Below are positions 22,311 to 33,467 of a stretch of DNA of 64,000 nucleotides, one piece after another. Both the position numbers and the translations under genes were made by a program. Below the pieces are notes generated by a model. It was not told the origin of the DNA. It searched no databases and saw only the letters and a list, made by a program, of their open reading frames with translations. How positions within the stretch are numbered: the stretch's first letter is position 1; every line of letters starts with the position of its first letter. The stretch covers positions 1 to 64,000 of the forward strand of contig QPMI01000685.1 in the NCBI GenBank assembly GCA_004431415.1, written 5' to 3'. The DNA is from Cyanophora paradoxa. Its lineage: Eukaryota; Glaucocystophyceae; Cyanophorales; Cyanophoraceae.

Positions 22311-22756
22311 CCGGGGGCCGCCCCGGCCCCCGCCCCGCCCCCGCCCCGCGTCCCCGGCCGCGGCCCTTTCTTCCACTCCTCTGTGCAATTATGTTGTACT
22401 CATGGAGCTATTGTCTTATTATTCTAGTTAGGCTGCATTGCCTTATTATTCTAGTTAGGCTGCCGCAGCGGCGCGTGTACGTAGTACTCGAGGATTTCAT
22501 GTACAGTGCTATGTTGAGATTAAGATGCAGGATTTCCGATGATCCCGGGGCCCGCATGCTCGAGCTCGCGTGCGGGGCTCGAGAGAAACGCTTCGAAAAA
22601 TTCAAATTTACGTAGTGCTTTACAAGGTGTACAGAACTACGTATACACAAGGCGCAGATCGATGCCGGACGGCCGGGCGCCGGGCACGGACTGGCACGCG
22701 CGCAGGCATGGCACATGTACAGGCGGGCGGGACCGGAGGCCGCGCGGGCGTCAGAT
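22311..22756. other. Spacer between convergent genes
   Basis: No gene. A 22-bp unit CTTATTATTCTAGTTAGGCTGC is repeated with a 27-bp period at 22415-22436 and 22442-22463. Both copies lie about 110-150 bp after the stop of the Vps62-like gene, in its 3'-UTR or terminator zone. Confidence 0.55.
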
Positions 22757-23439
22757 CTAGAGAGTCTCGATCTCGTCGAAGGACTGCTCGGCGGAGACCT
22801 GCTCGCGGTGGGCCGTGGGGCGCGCGGGGTGAGCGCTCAAGATCAGGCGGGGGCGGAGGGGGCGGCGCACCTCGAAGACCTCCTGGTCGTCGGCCTCGGC
22901 GCGCCCGCAGCCGCAGAACGAGAGCTCCTCCTGCGCGCCCCGCCGGCCGCCGCTCAGATTGGGCGGGGCCTGCCGGGCAGGATCGATATCGAAGTATCGT
23001 CGGACCTGGTTGGACTCGGAGAAGGTGACGCGGCCGGTGATCTCAACCGCCTCCTCATCCTCCTCCTCCTCCGGGCTCTGATCCTCCTCCTCCTCCTCTC
23101 CCTCGTCCGCGACGGTCTCGTCCTCCTCCTCCTCCTCGTCGGACTTCAGCTTATCCAGAGCCGCCTGCGCCTTCTGCGCTCGCCCAAGGACACGGGTAAG
23201 ATGTCTTTCTGCGTTCCGTGTGCAGAGGAGCCGACGGAGATCGAAATCCGCGGCCGAATAATCGCAGGATACTATGGAAAGTGCCAGTGCTTTTTCGGGC
23301 CGGGTCGCGGGCGGGCGACCCCGGCCCCCCGGAACAGAGCGCAGCGCGTAGTCACCGTTGCGAGATTGTCGAGAGACTGGGCCGCGGCAGAAACTTGATC
23401 GAGGAACTGCGCGGGCGGCGGTTGGCCTCCGAAGATCAT
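22757..23439 (-). CDS. Acidic protein with CGC-acidic tail (family member 3)
   Basis: The start M-I-F-G-G-Q-P-P-P-A-Q-F-L-D-Q-V runs to A-A-A-Q-S-L-D-N-L-A-T, then an intron leads to K-A-Q-A-A-L-D-K-L-K-S-D and a long Glu/Asp-rich stretch. The conserved end is E-E-L-S-F-C-G-C-G-R-A-E-A-D-D-Q-E-V-F-E, then V-S-A-E-Q-S-F-D-E-I-E-T-L-stop. The last intron (22799-22870, GT-AG) falls at the same place as in the genes at 11482 and 13388, after the Glu that follows A-D-D-x-x-(F/L). N-terminal Q-F-L-D-Q-V-x-A-A-A-Q-S-L resembles F-V-G-Q-K-L-N-A-M-T-Q-S-L of member 2. The central acidic block predicts disorder. Function is unknown; no signal peptide or membrane segment is seen. Confidence 0.65.
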
Positions 23440-23646
23440 CGGATAAGACTCGGAGGTACGGTTGCACAAAGCTGCCCGGCGTGGGCAGCCTCAAGCTAGT
23501 CGGGACTCGGGAAAGGAACGCACGCCCATGTTTGAACGGTAAAAGTTGCGGGAGGTGAAGATAGAAACAACGGACTAACGGTTGCTCGATGCTTTTTGCC
23601 CAGCGCTCGGGGTACAGCCTTCTATACCTGAGCGCTGCTTCCGGCC

Positions 23647-25559
23647 CATGGCGGAGGGCCCCGAGGGCGACGGCGAGGTACCGCAGGCGGCACAGTGCAT
23701 CTCGATCCGGCTAGTGGGCACGGAGCGCGATCTGGACGTCAACACGGCAGGAAAGCGTGCGACGACCTGGACACCGAAGTGCGTCCGTGCACGCGAGCGG
23801 ATCCGCAACTGCAATGCGGCGCACGCTCAGGCGTGCTGCGGCCGGGCGGCGTGCCGCCGGGCTGGCCGCATCGAATTCGAATTCCGGCGCAGGTTCGTGC
23901 ACCAGCTTGTGGGCGAGGGCGAGCGGTTCGAAGGCTACGAGGGCCTGCGCGTGGAACTCCTCTTCGACGCGAACGCGCGTCTGTACCTCTCCGCGCGCTA
24001 CGAGTCGCGGGCGGCGGGGGCGCGGCCGGCCGACGTCGCGGCGGCCTTCGCGGAGCACCTCCCGCTCGGCTTCGAGCGCTCGCGCGACGAGTTCTCCAGG
24101 GCGCGTCCTCTCCCGCCCCGCCCTTCGCCCCGCGCGGCCGACGGGACGGGCCCGGGGCGCGCAGCGGGCGGCGGAGCCGTGGGCGCCGGTGGGCGCCAAG
24201 CAGCACGAGTACGAGCTGCCGGGCGGGGAGCGCTTCGAGGTGTGGAAGGCGGAGACGCTGCTGGCGGGGCCGGGCCGCGCCCTCGCGCAGCGGCTCCAGC
24301 TGCTCGGCCTCCTTCTCATCGAGAGCTGGTCCCACCTCGAGCTCGACGACGACCGCTGGAGCCTCTTCCTCCTGTGCCCGCCTTCACCCGCCCGCCCCGA
24401 GCTCTGCGAGCTGAGCCGGCGTCCGCAGAGTCAACCGCGGCGGGCGGAGCAGCGGCGGGGGGGTAGCCCCGGGGCCCGGACCCGACTACATCGCAGGCGA
24501 GCGTACCCCCCTTCGATTCCTCGCGTACCCCCCTCCGAGCCTCCATCACCCGCAGGCTTTGCGACGGCGTACAAGTTCTTCGCGTACCCCGACAGCTGGA
24601 AGCTTCGCGTGAGGTCTGCCGTACCCCCGTCCCTCCGGATGTACCCGGCCCGCCGAATTCCATCGCCGCAGCCAAGTCGTGGTCCTCCCGCCTTTCCAGA
24701 GGGAAGGGCACGGCGGTGCGCGGGTGGTGGCCATCCGACCGCGTACCCCCCATCCGCACCGACGTACCACCCTCCCCCGCAGGCCGGCTCCTGCAGTGCA
24801 TGTACGACGACGCGAGGGCCCTCCAGGTGCCCCCCTTTTCCTTCGATCGCGTACCCCGCCGACCGGGGTACAGCACTCGGAGGTGGTGGTGGAGGACCCT
24901 TGCCCCGAGTTCCAGCGGGTGCGCGACCGCGTCGACCTCCGCAACGTCCTCGGGGACGACGACGGGGTACGCCGCGCTCTCCCGGCGGGCCCGTCCTCGG
25001 AGCCTTACGAGCGGGGGGCGGCCAGCGCGCGTTCTTCCCCGAGGAGGGGCCCGAGCGGCTGGAGGAGGGGGCGGCCGCCCGCCTGCGCGAGGAGCTCCTC
25101 CTCACGCGGGTGCGGCCCAGGCCACCCCCCCCCCCCCTCCTTCGCTCCCTTCCGAGCCCCCCGACGCTGCCCCCCCCGGCGGTCGCGCAGAAGCAGGCGG
25201 TGCGGGTGTTCGAGATGGTGCGGCTGCGGCGGACCAACCTCGCCGACCCCGACGCCTACAAGAGGCCCCGCCCCGCCCCGCCCCCTCCTCCCTCGCCGGC
25301 TCGCCCTGCTGAGGCGCGCCGCAGGTACAGGCTGCTGGTGAAGCGGCGGCTCGACGCGGAGACGCGCGCCACCGTCGCCGGCGGGCCCGCCATGGGGTGC
25401 ACCCTCCCCCGCCTCCTCTCACACCCCGCCTCCCTCCGACGCGCCGCCGGGGCCCGGGGCAGGGGGGAGGAGCGGAAGGCGCTGCTGGAGGGGCTGTACC
25501 GGGAGCTGGAGGGGGAGTACAGGGCCGTGCTCGCCTCCCTGGACAAGGCGCGCAGGTAG
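23647..25559 (+). CDS. HAT1: Histone acetyltransferase type B catalytic subunit (HAT1)
   Basis: Acetylates newly made histone H4 (Lys5/Lys12 in known members) before chromatin assembly. Exons follow HAT1: I-E-F-E-F-R-R-R-F-V-H-Q-L-V-G-E-G-E, L-Y-L-S-A-R-Y-E-S-R, L-P-L-G-F-E-R-S-R-D-E-F-S, Y-E-L-P-G-G-E-R-F-E-V-W, then L-L-I-E-S-W-S-H-L-E-L-D-D-D-R-W-S-L-F and A-T-A-Y-K-F-F-A-Y-P-D-S-W-K-L-R. The acetyl-CoA loop is V-V-V-L-P-P-F-Q-R-E-G-H-G-G (exon near 24676-24716), and V-E-D-P-C-P-E-F-Q-R-V-R-D-R-V-D follows. The end is a helical domain to S-L-D-K-A-R-R. The intron after D-E-F-S-R seems to use a GC donor. Introns between 24.4 and 25.0 kb are packed with GTACCCC words. The exon before R-I-E-F-E-F is not resolved. 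Confidence 0.88.
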
Positions 25560-26288
25560 CGCGGGGCCCGTGTGTCGAAGTGTAGCCAGGATGTGCACGG
25601 GTCGGGCGGGGCCTCGCCACGGCCCACGATGCCACAAGGCCATGAGTGCAGTGGGGCCGTACATCAAGTTCCTGCCTCAGTGCTCGAGCTCATCGTGGCA
25701 TATCATGCACCATTACTCTACTTTCTAATTCGGTCATAGGCATGTTCGGTTTCGAACCCGTGCATGGCTTGTTTGGAACCTCGAGGCGAGTTTCGAGTTT
25801 CCAAGTTCAAACTCAGATCTAGAGGATCCCCGCTGGCCGCGACCGGGCCATCACGAAATCGTGAATTATCAGGGGCTGAATAATCATGATCTTGGCTGGT
25901 TGGAGCCTCGATCGGAGCTCGAGCGAGTTTCGAGTTTCGAATTCCAAGTCCAAACTCAGTAGTTGGGTTCCAATTCCCCGCGACGGCGACTGAGGATCCG
26001 GATGTCGATGCATATGCACATGCATATGCCATGATGATGCAGTGCACGTGACCGTCGACGTCGTATCCGTCGACATGAACATACAATTTACCGAAGCCTT
26101 CATGAACCGATCAGCACTTGTTGATCATGATATCTCTCTGGGCCCCGGCCGGAGTTCCGAAGTTCTTGAGGCCCGGAGTTTAATTTCTCATAGCTATAGA
26201 CTCTGAGAGACTGTGGGACATACAAGGGCAGCCTACACCGGTACAGACGCGAAAAGAAACAGATCTAGAGGCTCTCGGAGCGGGGACC
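25560..26288. other. Spacer with diverged direct repeat
   Basis: No gene. Two related stretches, about 25781-25840 and 25917-25985, share CTCGAG-CGAGTTTCGAGTTTC, AAACTCAG and CCCCGC-G in the same order. From 26000 to 26080 CATATG/ATGCAT/GTCGAC palindromes are dense. Confidence 0.5.
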
Positions 26289-29200
26289 TCAGCGGGGCCG
26301 GAAGAGCCAGAGGAGGAGGAGGAGGACGGGGGCCGCCACGGGCGCCGCCCGCACCGCCGCCGACGCCACCGCGCTCTGCTCGCCCCGAGCCGCGTGAGTA
26401 GAGAGCAGAGAGCGGAGAAGAGGGAGGGGATGGGAGGTTCTGGAAGGCAAGGGGCGGGGGGGCGGACATGGAAGACGGCCCAGGCGACGCGGTCCTTGAG
26501 CGCCGCGTCCAGCTCCGTCGACCTGCGCCCCGGCCCCGGCCCCCTCGCCTCGGCGCGGGGCGGGCGGGGGCAGGGGGGCTCCAGCGGCTCGGAGGGGGCG
26601 GACCAGGCGGCGGCGACTCCGGAGGAGAAGGCGCGGGTGCCGTCCCGCGAGAGCGCCCGCCCGATCGCCTCCACCACGGGGCCCACCTGCGCCCCCGCGC
26701 CGGTTGAGACCGGTCAAAGAAGGCTGCGGCAGCGCCTGGGGCCTAGCGCCTCGAAGCTTTCGAGAGCCGACTCGAGCGCCTCGCCCCCCGCGCCTGGCCT
26801 CCCTGGCGGCGGGGCGCACGTCGGCGGGGCGGCCGTTGATCTCCTCCGAGTTGACGCGGACCCACTCGTCGGGGCGCACCTGCCGCCCCCGCGTGAGGGC
26901 CCCGCAGGGCGCAGGGCAGCGAGCGAGCGGGGGAGGGCACCCCGAGGTGGCGCTCGAGGGCGTGCAGCTTCACGGGGAGGCCCGCCCTGCGCCCCGCCCC
27001 CGCCCCTCAGAATTGTCTCGTTTTGGCCCCCGCCGCTCGGCCGGAGAGCTTGGGAAGGCGCGCCTCTGGTCGACGGAGAAGACGTTGGTGAGGACGGGGA
27101 GGACGGGGACTCCGGCCGCCCGCAGCTCCGCCAGCAGGCCCCGCACCTGCCGCCCCGCGTTGGACGGGGCGGGGCCGGCGGCGGGGGCCCGGGCGGGGCG
27201 GGGCGGACGGCGGGGGCCTGTCGGGCCCGTCTCCGGCGGGGAGGAGGGAGGAGAGGGGCGAGACGCAGAAGAGCGCGAGATCCGGCCTGCCCCCGCCCCC
27301 GCCGCGGTCAGAGAGGGGGAGAACAAGGGCGGGGCGGGGCGGGGCGGGGCGGGCCGGCGGTAGCCCGGGGCGGCGGCGTCGTCGGGCCCGGCGAGGAAGT
27401 CGCGCCGGAAGGCCGCCACCTCCTCCGCAGTGTACCGCTCCTGCCCCGCACCGCCAGGCCCGGCCCGGCGTTGGGAGGGGCGGGGCACCCGGGGCGGGGC
27501 GGGGCGGGGCGGGGCGGGCGGACGAGGCCGTTGCGGTCGAGGAGCTCGAGGAAGCCGAAGCGCACGACGCCCTCCCCGCTCCTGCCCGGAGGAGAAGTTA
27601 GAGGGGGGAGGCGGGCCAGGCGGGGAGGGGGCGGGGGGGGGGGGGGGGGGGGGGGGCGGGGGCGGGCGCCTGCGGTTGGGCACGAGGTGCGTCTGCTCGG
27701 GGAGCGCCGCCGCCGCCGCCGCCGCCAAGGAGCCGGGCGGCGACCCCGCCTTCCCCTGCTGCAGCACCCGCTGCCCGAGGGCGTCAGGCCCGTCCCGGGC
27801 GAGGGAGGGGGAGGGGCCGGGGCGCGCCTGGGCGACGGCGCGGACGAGGGTGGTCTTGCCGCTGCCCGTCGGCCCGAGGAGGAGCACGCGCGCGAAGAGC
27901 ACCACCGCGGGGGCCTGCGCCGGCGAGGCTGAGGCTGAGGGGCGGGGGAGGGAGGGAGGGAGCGGGGCGGGCCTCGACGCAGTAGAAGTCGGAGAAGAGG
28001 CGGAGCTCGGCGTGCGTCTCCCCGCACCGCGTCCCCGGCCGCTCGAACGCAGCCGCCAGCGTCCCCTGCCCGCGCCTCAGCGCCAGGCGGCGGGGAGGGT
28101 GGGGAAGCGCCGCACCGGGGCCTGATCGGGGGGCGCCGGCCTCCCCTTCGGCTTGGCCGCGGGGGGATCCTTCGGCAAAGGGGCGCGCAGCGGCGCCCAC
28201 GAGAGCTCCTTCGCCGTGTACGTCACCTGCTCGTACCTGTACCCCCCGTCGGATGGCGGCCGAGAAGAAGCGCAACGCGGGGGGTACCGGAGCTCGGCGG
28301 CGGTGACGGTGTAGAGATTCGGGCCGCTGGCCTTGAAGACGAGCTGGGGTACAACGATTCGGGGGGGGAAGAGGGGAGGGGTACGGGGGGCCTGCGGGGG
28401 GCGGACCTGGCCGGTGAGGCCCTCGACGGCGCCGAAGCAGCCGGGGGGCGAGTCGGAGGGGGGGGAGAAGCCGTGGGGCGAGGCGTCGCGGTCGGCGAGG
28501 GCGGGCCGCGGGGCGTGGGGCGAGGCGGGGGAGACGGCGGGCCGCGGGGCGATGTCCGAGGGCGCGTTGAACGTCGAGTAGGGCGGGGCCGGCCACGCGT
28601 ACGAGTACCCCGCCGTGAGACTGCCCGCCCCGTCGGCCCCGAGCCGCTTTTCTTCGAATTGGGCAGGGGGGTACGGCGGCACCGGTGGAGGAGGAGCACG
28701 TAGTTGTCGACGGAGTGGCGGGCGTACAGCTCCCCAAAGGGCGCGAGCTGCGGAAAGGCTGATGGGGGGGGGAAGGGGAGGACGGGGGTACGCCGCCGCG
28801 CACGTGGTGCCCGCGGATTTTAGAGTCGAAGTGCGCCGCGTCGACGACACGCAGCTCGACGGGTACGTTCGCCCGCGCCTGCGGCGGCGGAAAAAATGAG
28901 CGGGGTATCAGTTGGCGGGGGTCGGGGTAAGCGTCTACCGCGTTGGCCGCGGCGCTTGCGGCGGCGGGCCTGCGCGAGGCCGGTCAGACAGGGGGGTGCC
29001 GGCTGCCTCGGGTGGGGGCGGGGGTACGGTTTCTCTGGCGTAGGGCTGGCGCTCTTGCTGTCCTCAATGACCTGCAGGGGGAAGCCCTGAGATCTCCTGG
29101 CCCTTGGGCGGGCGAGCGCGCCGGGGGCTACGTGCGCGCCCACATGCGGGAGAGGGGCCGGTAGGAGAGGTCGTCGGGGCGGAGGAAGCCGAGCAGCAGC

Positions 29201-30766
29201 TTGTCCGCCGGCCGGGGCGCCCACCCCGCGACGCCGCCCGGCCCCGACCCCGCCTGCGCGGCGCGCCTCGTCGGCGGCGCGCGGAGCGAATCCCACTCGG
29301 CAGCTTGCTTCGGGGCACCTGGTGGGGCGGGGAGTGGGAGACGGGGTGGGCGGGGTGGGCCCCCCCGAAGGCCCCCTTGATCAGCATCTGCACGAAGGGC
29401 ACGATGTCGTTGTCCGCCACGAAGGGGTACACGTGCTGCACGGCGAAATCAGGGGGGAGGGGGGGGGGGGGGCGAGGGGTGGGGAAGGCGGGCCTGGTGC
29501 CAGGGGAAGCGGGCGGCGAGGTGGGCCCCGCGAACTGCGGCTGCCCGAAGGTGAAGCAGCGTGCCGTCCCGCCACCGTCCGCCACGGCCCGCCCTCCTGC
29601 GACCCGCGGGGCTCGGAGGGGGGGGCGGGGTCCGGGGGGGCGGGCGGGCTGCCTCGGGCTCCCGCTCGGCGGTGAGGAGGATGCGGGCGAGGACGAGGCA
29701 CGCCACCGCCCCGCCCATCGAGTGCCCTGCGGCCCCGCCGCCCGCCGCCCCGCCGCCCCGCCCGCTCAGCGCCCTCGCCGAAGAGAAGGGGCGGGGGCGC
29801 GGGGCGGGACCGCAGAGGACGAGGCGCTTGCAGAGGCGGGCGGCGGTCTCCACGATCGCCCGCACCGGCACCCGCTGCGCCCGCGACAGGAACCCTGCCC
29901 CGCGTGAGGCCCCTCCCGCCCCGCCCCGCTTGGAGGGCCCCCGGCGGACCCTGCGGCGGCCCGTCAGGGGCGGGCGGGGCGCCGCGGGGCGGGGGGCGGG
30001 GGCGCCCCCGGGGCGGACCTTGTGGACGACGCCCAAGTCGGGGTCGCTGACGGCGTCCGCGGTGAAGTTCACCGCCCAGTCCCGCGGCTCCTGGCTCCCC
30101 CTGCGCCACGCCCCGGCTCGGGGGCGAGGGCGCGAGCGCCGGCGGCCGGCGCCGCGCACCGGAAGGCGACGTAGAGGGTCGACTCGTCCTCCGCCCTGCG
30201 CCCGCCCCCGGCGTCACGGCGCCCGCGATCCGCCCGGCGCGGAGCAGGGCGCGCCAGAGGGACGGCTGGAACGCGTGCGGCAGCGTCCTCTGGATCCGCG
30301 CGAAGGGGACGGGCTCGCCCCGCTCCATCACCCGCCCCTGCGCCGCCGGCGCCGCGCCCCCGCGTCAGCGAGCGCCGCACGCCGAGTACGCTCCCGTCGC
30401 GGCGGCCGGCGGCGGCGGCGGCAGCAGGCGGCGGCGGAGGACCTCCAAGATGCGGAGCGCATCCGCGCAGGCTCGATCGTCGTCAAAGTAGACCGCTGAG
30501 CTGAGGTGGATCGAGCCGTAGAGCTGACGAAGAAGCTCCGCGTCGACCGGGATGCGCAAGTGGACGCACAGCGCCTCGAGCGCGTTGGCTTGCGCATCTG
30601 CGGTCGCTCGCTCGGCTCGTGGCGGCGTTGGAGCGCGCCAGCCTCGCGCACCTCTGCTCGGCCCACCTCCCATCCTCGGCGGCCAGCGCGAGCTCCGGCG
30701 CGAGATGGTCGGTCGGGGTACGCCGAAGCGGCGCAAGTTGGCAAGTGAGGACGATGTCGACGGCAT
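26289..30766 (-). CDS. Class 3 lipase fused to a P-loop GTPase with a C-terminal membrane anchor
   Basis: A large multi-exon gene. The N-terminal exon (M-P-S-T-S-S-S-L-A-N-L) leads to L-C-V-H-L-R-I-P-V-D-A-E-L-L-R-Q-L-Y. The lipase domain shows the nucleophile elbow G-H-S-M-G-G (about 29710), C-F-T-F-G-Q-P-Q-F (about 29540), Y-P-F-V-A-D-N-D-I-V-P-F (about 29420; the Asp is the expected acid) and A-R-H-S-V-D-N-Y-V-L-L-L (about 28720; the likely catalytic His). Downstream, L-L-L-G-P-T-G-S-G-K-T-T (about 27852-27900) is a Walker A/G1 motif, and G-V-P-V-L-P-V-L-T-N-V-F-S (about 27110) fits a G4-like strand. The last exon ends in A-P-V-L-L-L-L-L-W-L-F-R-P-R, a tail-anchor-like segment. A membrane-tethered, nucleotide-gated acyl hydrolase is inferred. 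Two adjacent genes read as one is possible, but no stop or start cluster separates the parts. The start may instead be upstream, at about 30889. Confidence 0.65.
27633..27656. repeat. G24 homopolymer (C24 on the sense strand of an intron)
   Basis: 24 uninterrupted G on the plus strand, within an intron of the minus-strand lipase-GTPase gene. Confidence 0.95.
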
Positions 30767-30918
30767 TTTTGAGTGTCGCGCCGACGTCGACGGCCCAGCG
30801 CCGCGCCCCGGCATGCTCCTCCGCCGTGGCCCGCCCTGCGACCCTCGGCGCGTCTCGGCGTTCGGCGCGGTGCGGCGCGGCCTCGTCATCCGTCTTCGGC
30901 TATGAATCTACCTGCAAT

Positions 30919-32310
30919 ATGCGGTCTTTCGAACCTGCCAGACCGGCGGCGAGGGCGCCGCCGTCCTGGGCGGCGCGCGCGGACGCGTCGCCAGGCCTCG
31001 CCGTGCGCGAATGCACGTCGCCCGACTGCAAGCATCGCTCGTGACCTGGCGCCCCTGCAGGTGGACAATGCGATGGAGGCGGTGCGCAAGGAGCGGAAGC
31101 TGAAGCTGCTGCTCGCCGTTAGCGCCTCGAACCGCGGCCAGCTGACGACGCCCGAGGAGCGGTGCGCCACCGCGTTCGGCCGCCCGGGGCAGCGCTTCCG
31201 CGCGCGGCCCACCGCCGCCGCCGCCAGCGCGCAGATCGAGGCGCTCATCGGGTCGCTGGAGGAGGCCACGCCGCACCCCGCGCCCCTCACCACGGGGCTC
31301 GGCGACCTCAGTGCGCCCCGCAGCTTCCACGGAACGATGAGGGGGGCGCTGATGGCCGGCGCAGACGGCAGCTGGCGCCTCCTGTGGAGCACGGCGGGGG
31401 AGATCCGCCGTGCGGCCGTACCCCCTCCCCACTCCGCAGGCCTCCCCGACCCCTTGGACACCAACCGTCCCCTCCATCCCGCCGCGCAGGACTTCTCTCC
31501 CTCCCCCTCACCCTCGGCTCCGTGTACCAGGTCCGCGTACCCCCCCCCCCCGGGCCCTCTTCTGCCCCGCCGTCCTGTACCCCTGAGGGCAGCCATACCC
31601 CCTCCAGAACGTGAACGTGTCGTCGGGCTCCTTCGAGAACGTGGCGTACCTGTCGGTGCGGATGTACCCGCGCGCCCCGGATCCGGTACCCCCGACCGCT
31701 TCCGATTCCGTTGCGACCCCTGGCAGGCGGGACCCCTCGCCCGCGGCTTCGTTCGCGTCAAAGCGACCTTCTCGGCGGAGACCGACGTGCGCCCTGTAAC
31801 CCTCCAGAAAGTGCGGGCGTCCCTCAGAACCGCACGTACCCCCGCAGAGGATCATTCGCGTGAAGTTCACGGAGCGCCAGTACATCGCCGAGAGCTTCCT
31901 CGGTGCCCCCTCTCCTCGCTTCCTTCGTTCGCTTCTCTGCGCCGCGAACGCACGGCGGGGCCAGGGCTGCCGGCGCCGGCGGGCAGCGACGGGGGCGAGT
32001 TCATGCTGGGGAGCCAGGTGGGTGGGGGGAGCAGGCGGGGCGCCGGCCGCTGGGCGGGGGCGCCCTGGGGCTCAGCCTAGCCTGGGCGCGCAGGCCAACC
32101 CCGGCGGGGGCACCCTGGAGGTGACCTACCTCGACGCCGACATGCGCATCGGTGCCCGCGCCCGCCGGCGCCCCTCCTCGTCCCCGCGCGCAGTGCCTTT
32201 CGGCCCCTCGCCGGCCGCTGACGCGGGCCCCGGGCGCCACAGGGCGGGGGGGCGAGGGGAGCCTCTTCGTGCTCACCAAGGCGGGCGCCCAGCAGCCCCC
32301 GGAGCCTTAG
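30919..32310 (+). CDS. Plastid-lipid-associated protein / fibrillin (PAP) domain protein
   Basis: Fibrillins coat plastoglobules or thylakoid lipid in plastids. Exon 1 (M-R-S-F-E-P-A-R-P-A-A-R-A-P-P-S-W) is Ala/Arg-rich and joins through GTGCGCGAATG...CCCCTGCAG in frame to V-D-N-A-M-E-A-V-R-K-E-R. The PAP domain is then recognisable as I-E-A-L-I-G-S-L-E-E-A-T-P-H-P-A-P, S-W-R-L-L-W-S-T-A-G-E-I, L-G-S-V-Y-Q, N-V-N-V-S-S-G-S-F-E-N-V-A, F-V-R-V-K-A-T-F-S-A-E-T, L-E-V-T-Y-L-D-A-D-M-R-I-G and a terminal exon G-S-L-F-V-L-T-K-A-G-A. T-Y-L-D-x-D-x-R-I and F-V-L-x-K are the family's C-terminal signature. This marks the host as plastid-bearing. An alternative ATG is at 30902. The gene is divergent from the lipase gene, and the two starts are only about 150 bp apart. 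Confidence 0.82.
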
Positions 32311-33467
32311 CAAGGCCTCCGACCAGCGACTGTGCCGCCGCCACCCGCTTCCGGAGCGCCCGGCGGCCGCGCGTCGGCCCCCGCGCCCCGGGCCGGCCTC
32401 CGACATGGTCCATAGGCTACAGCTGCTGCCCGGGGCGCGGCCCTAGGGGCCTAGGGCCTATTTAGCTAGGCCCCTGGGGCCTTAGCTAGCCTCTCAGGCT
32501 ATGCCTAGCCGCCTATAGCCAGAGGCGGCTTAGGCAGGCTAAGGCAGCTGGGCCGCCTGCCAGGCTGGGACAGCCTGGGACTCAGGCTGGGAGCCGCTGA
32601 GCCTGCAGCTGGGAATCGAACAGCCTAACAGGGCCTCTCATCTGAAGATTTAGATCTACCTGGGTAAACCGATATCGATCGCGGCGTCGATCATCGCGCT
32701 GCGTGATCGACTACTAGTAGACTATAGCTAGTAGCAGACTATACTAGCAGTCTAGCACTGCGTCACGGCGTCACATATCCATGCAGATTCGCTGCAAGCT
32801 CACCCTGAGCTTACCAAGTTGGGGCTCGGAGCCTGGAGGGCCAGTGGAGGCCCTGGATGGCCGGAAAAAAACTGCAAGTAGGGAATCTAGGGATCGCGGC
32901 GGGTTACCGCGGGTATATGCGTCTTGCCGCCGTCGTCTGCCGTCGTCCGCGCGTCCATGATCCGGATCCATCCCGCGCGCGCGCCGCGCGGCCGAGCTCC
33001 CTGAAGCTATGAGCCTATGACACGTACTTTCTACACATACGCACACTCGACGCATCGCTGAGCGCACGCGTCCAGCGCTTCATGCAAGCCTTGAAGAGGC
33101 GCTTGCGATTTCAACCTCCGGCGGTTGCTTGCGTACGGTGCGGTCCACGCGTCGCATTATCTCCATCAGTTTCAACGCCGTCTTTCTTGCAGATGATGCG
33201 ATAGCACCGGATCTGGGCGCGCTCGGAGCGGGGATCTGGGCCAGAACTACAGTTCTCTACCCAGTGAATCGGCGTCTGTGAGGGCCCCGCTTTGCGAGAA
33301 CTCGCTGAGGAGGCGGGAGACTCGCTCGAGTTCCTTATCGTCGATCGGCGAGCTCGTCGCGCTGCCAGCAGGCGGCCGCCCGTATGGATTCGGCTCCCGT
33401 GCGCGGATCTTCAAGCGTGGGTCACGCGCGAACCTCACGCCTCGCGCTGCAGCACTCCGAGGCGCCG
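32311..33467. other. Spacer rich in CCTAG/GGCC and CTAGTA words
   Basis: No gene supported. From 32430 to 32640 the sequence is a mosaic of GCCTAG, AGGCT and GGGCC words with many short inverted copies. From 32700 to 32760 CTAGTA/TAGCAG words repeat. The minus frame 32771-33067 has no recognisable content. Confidence 0.5.
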
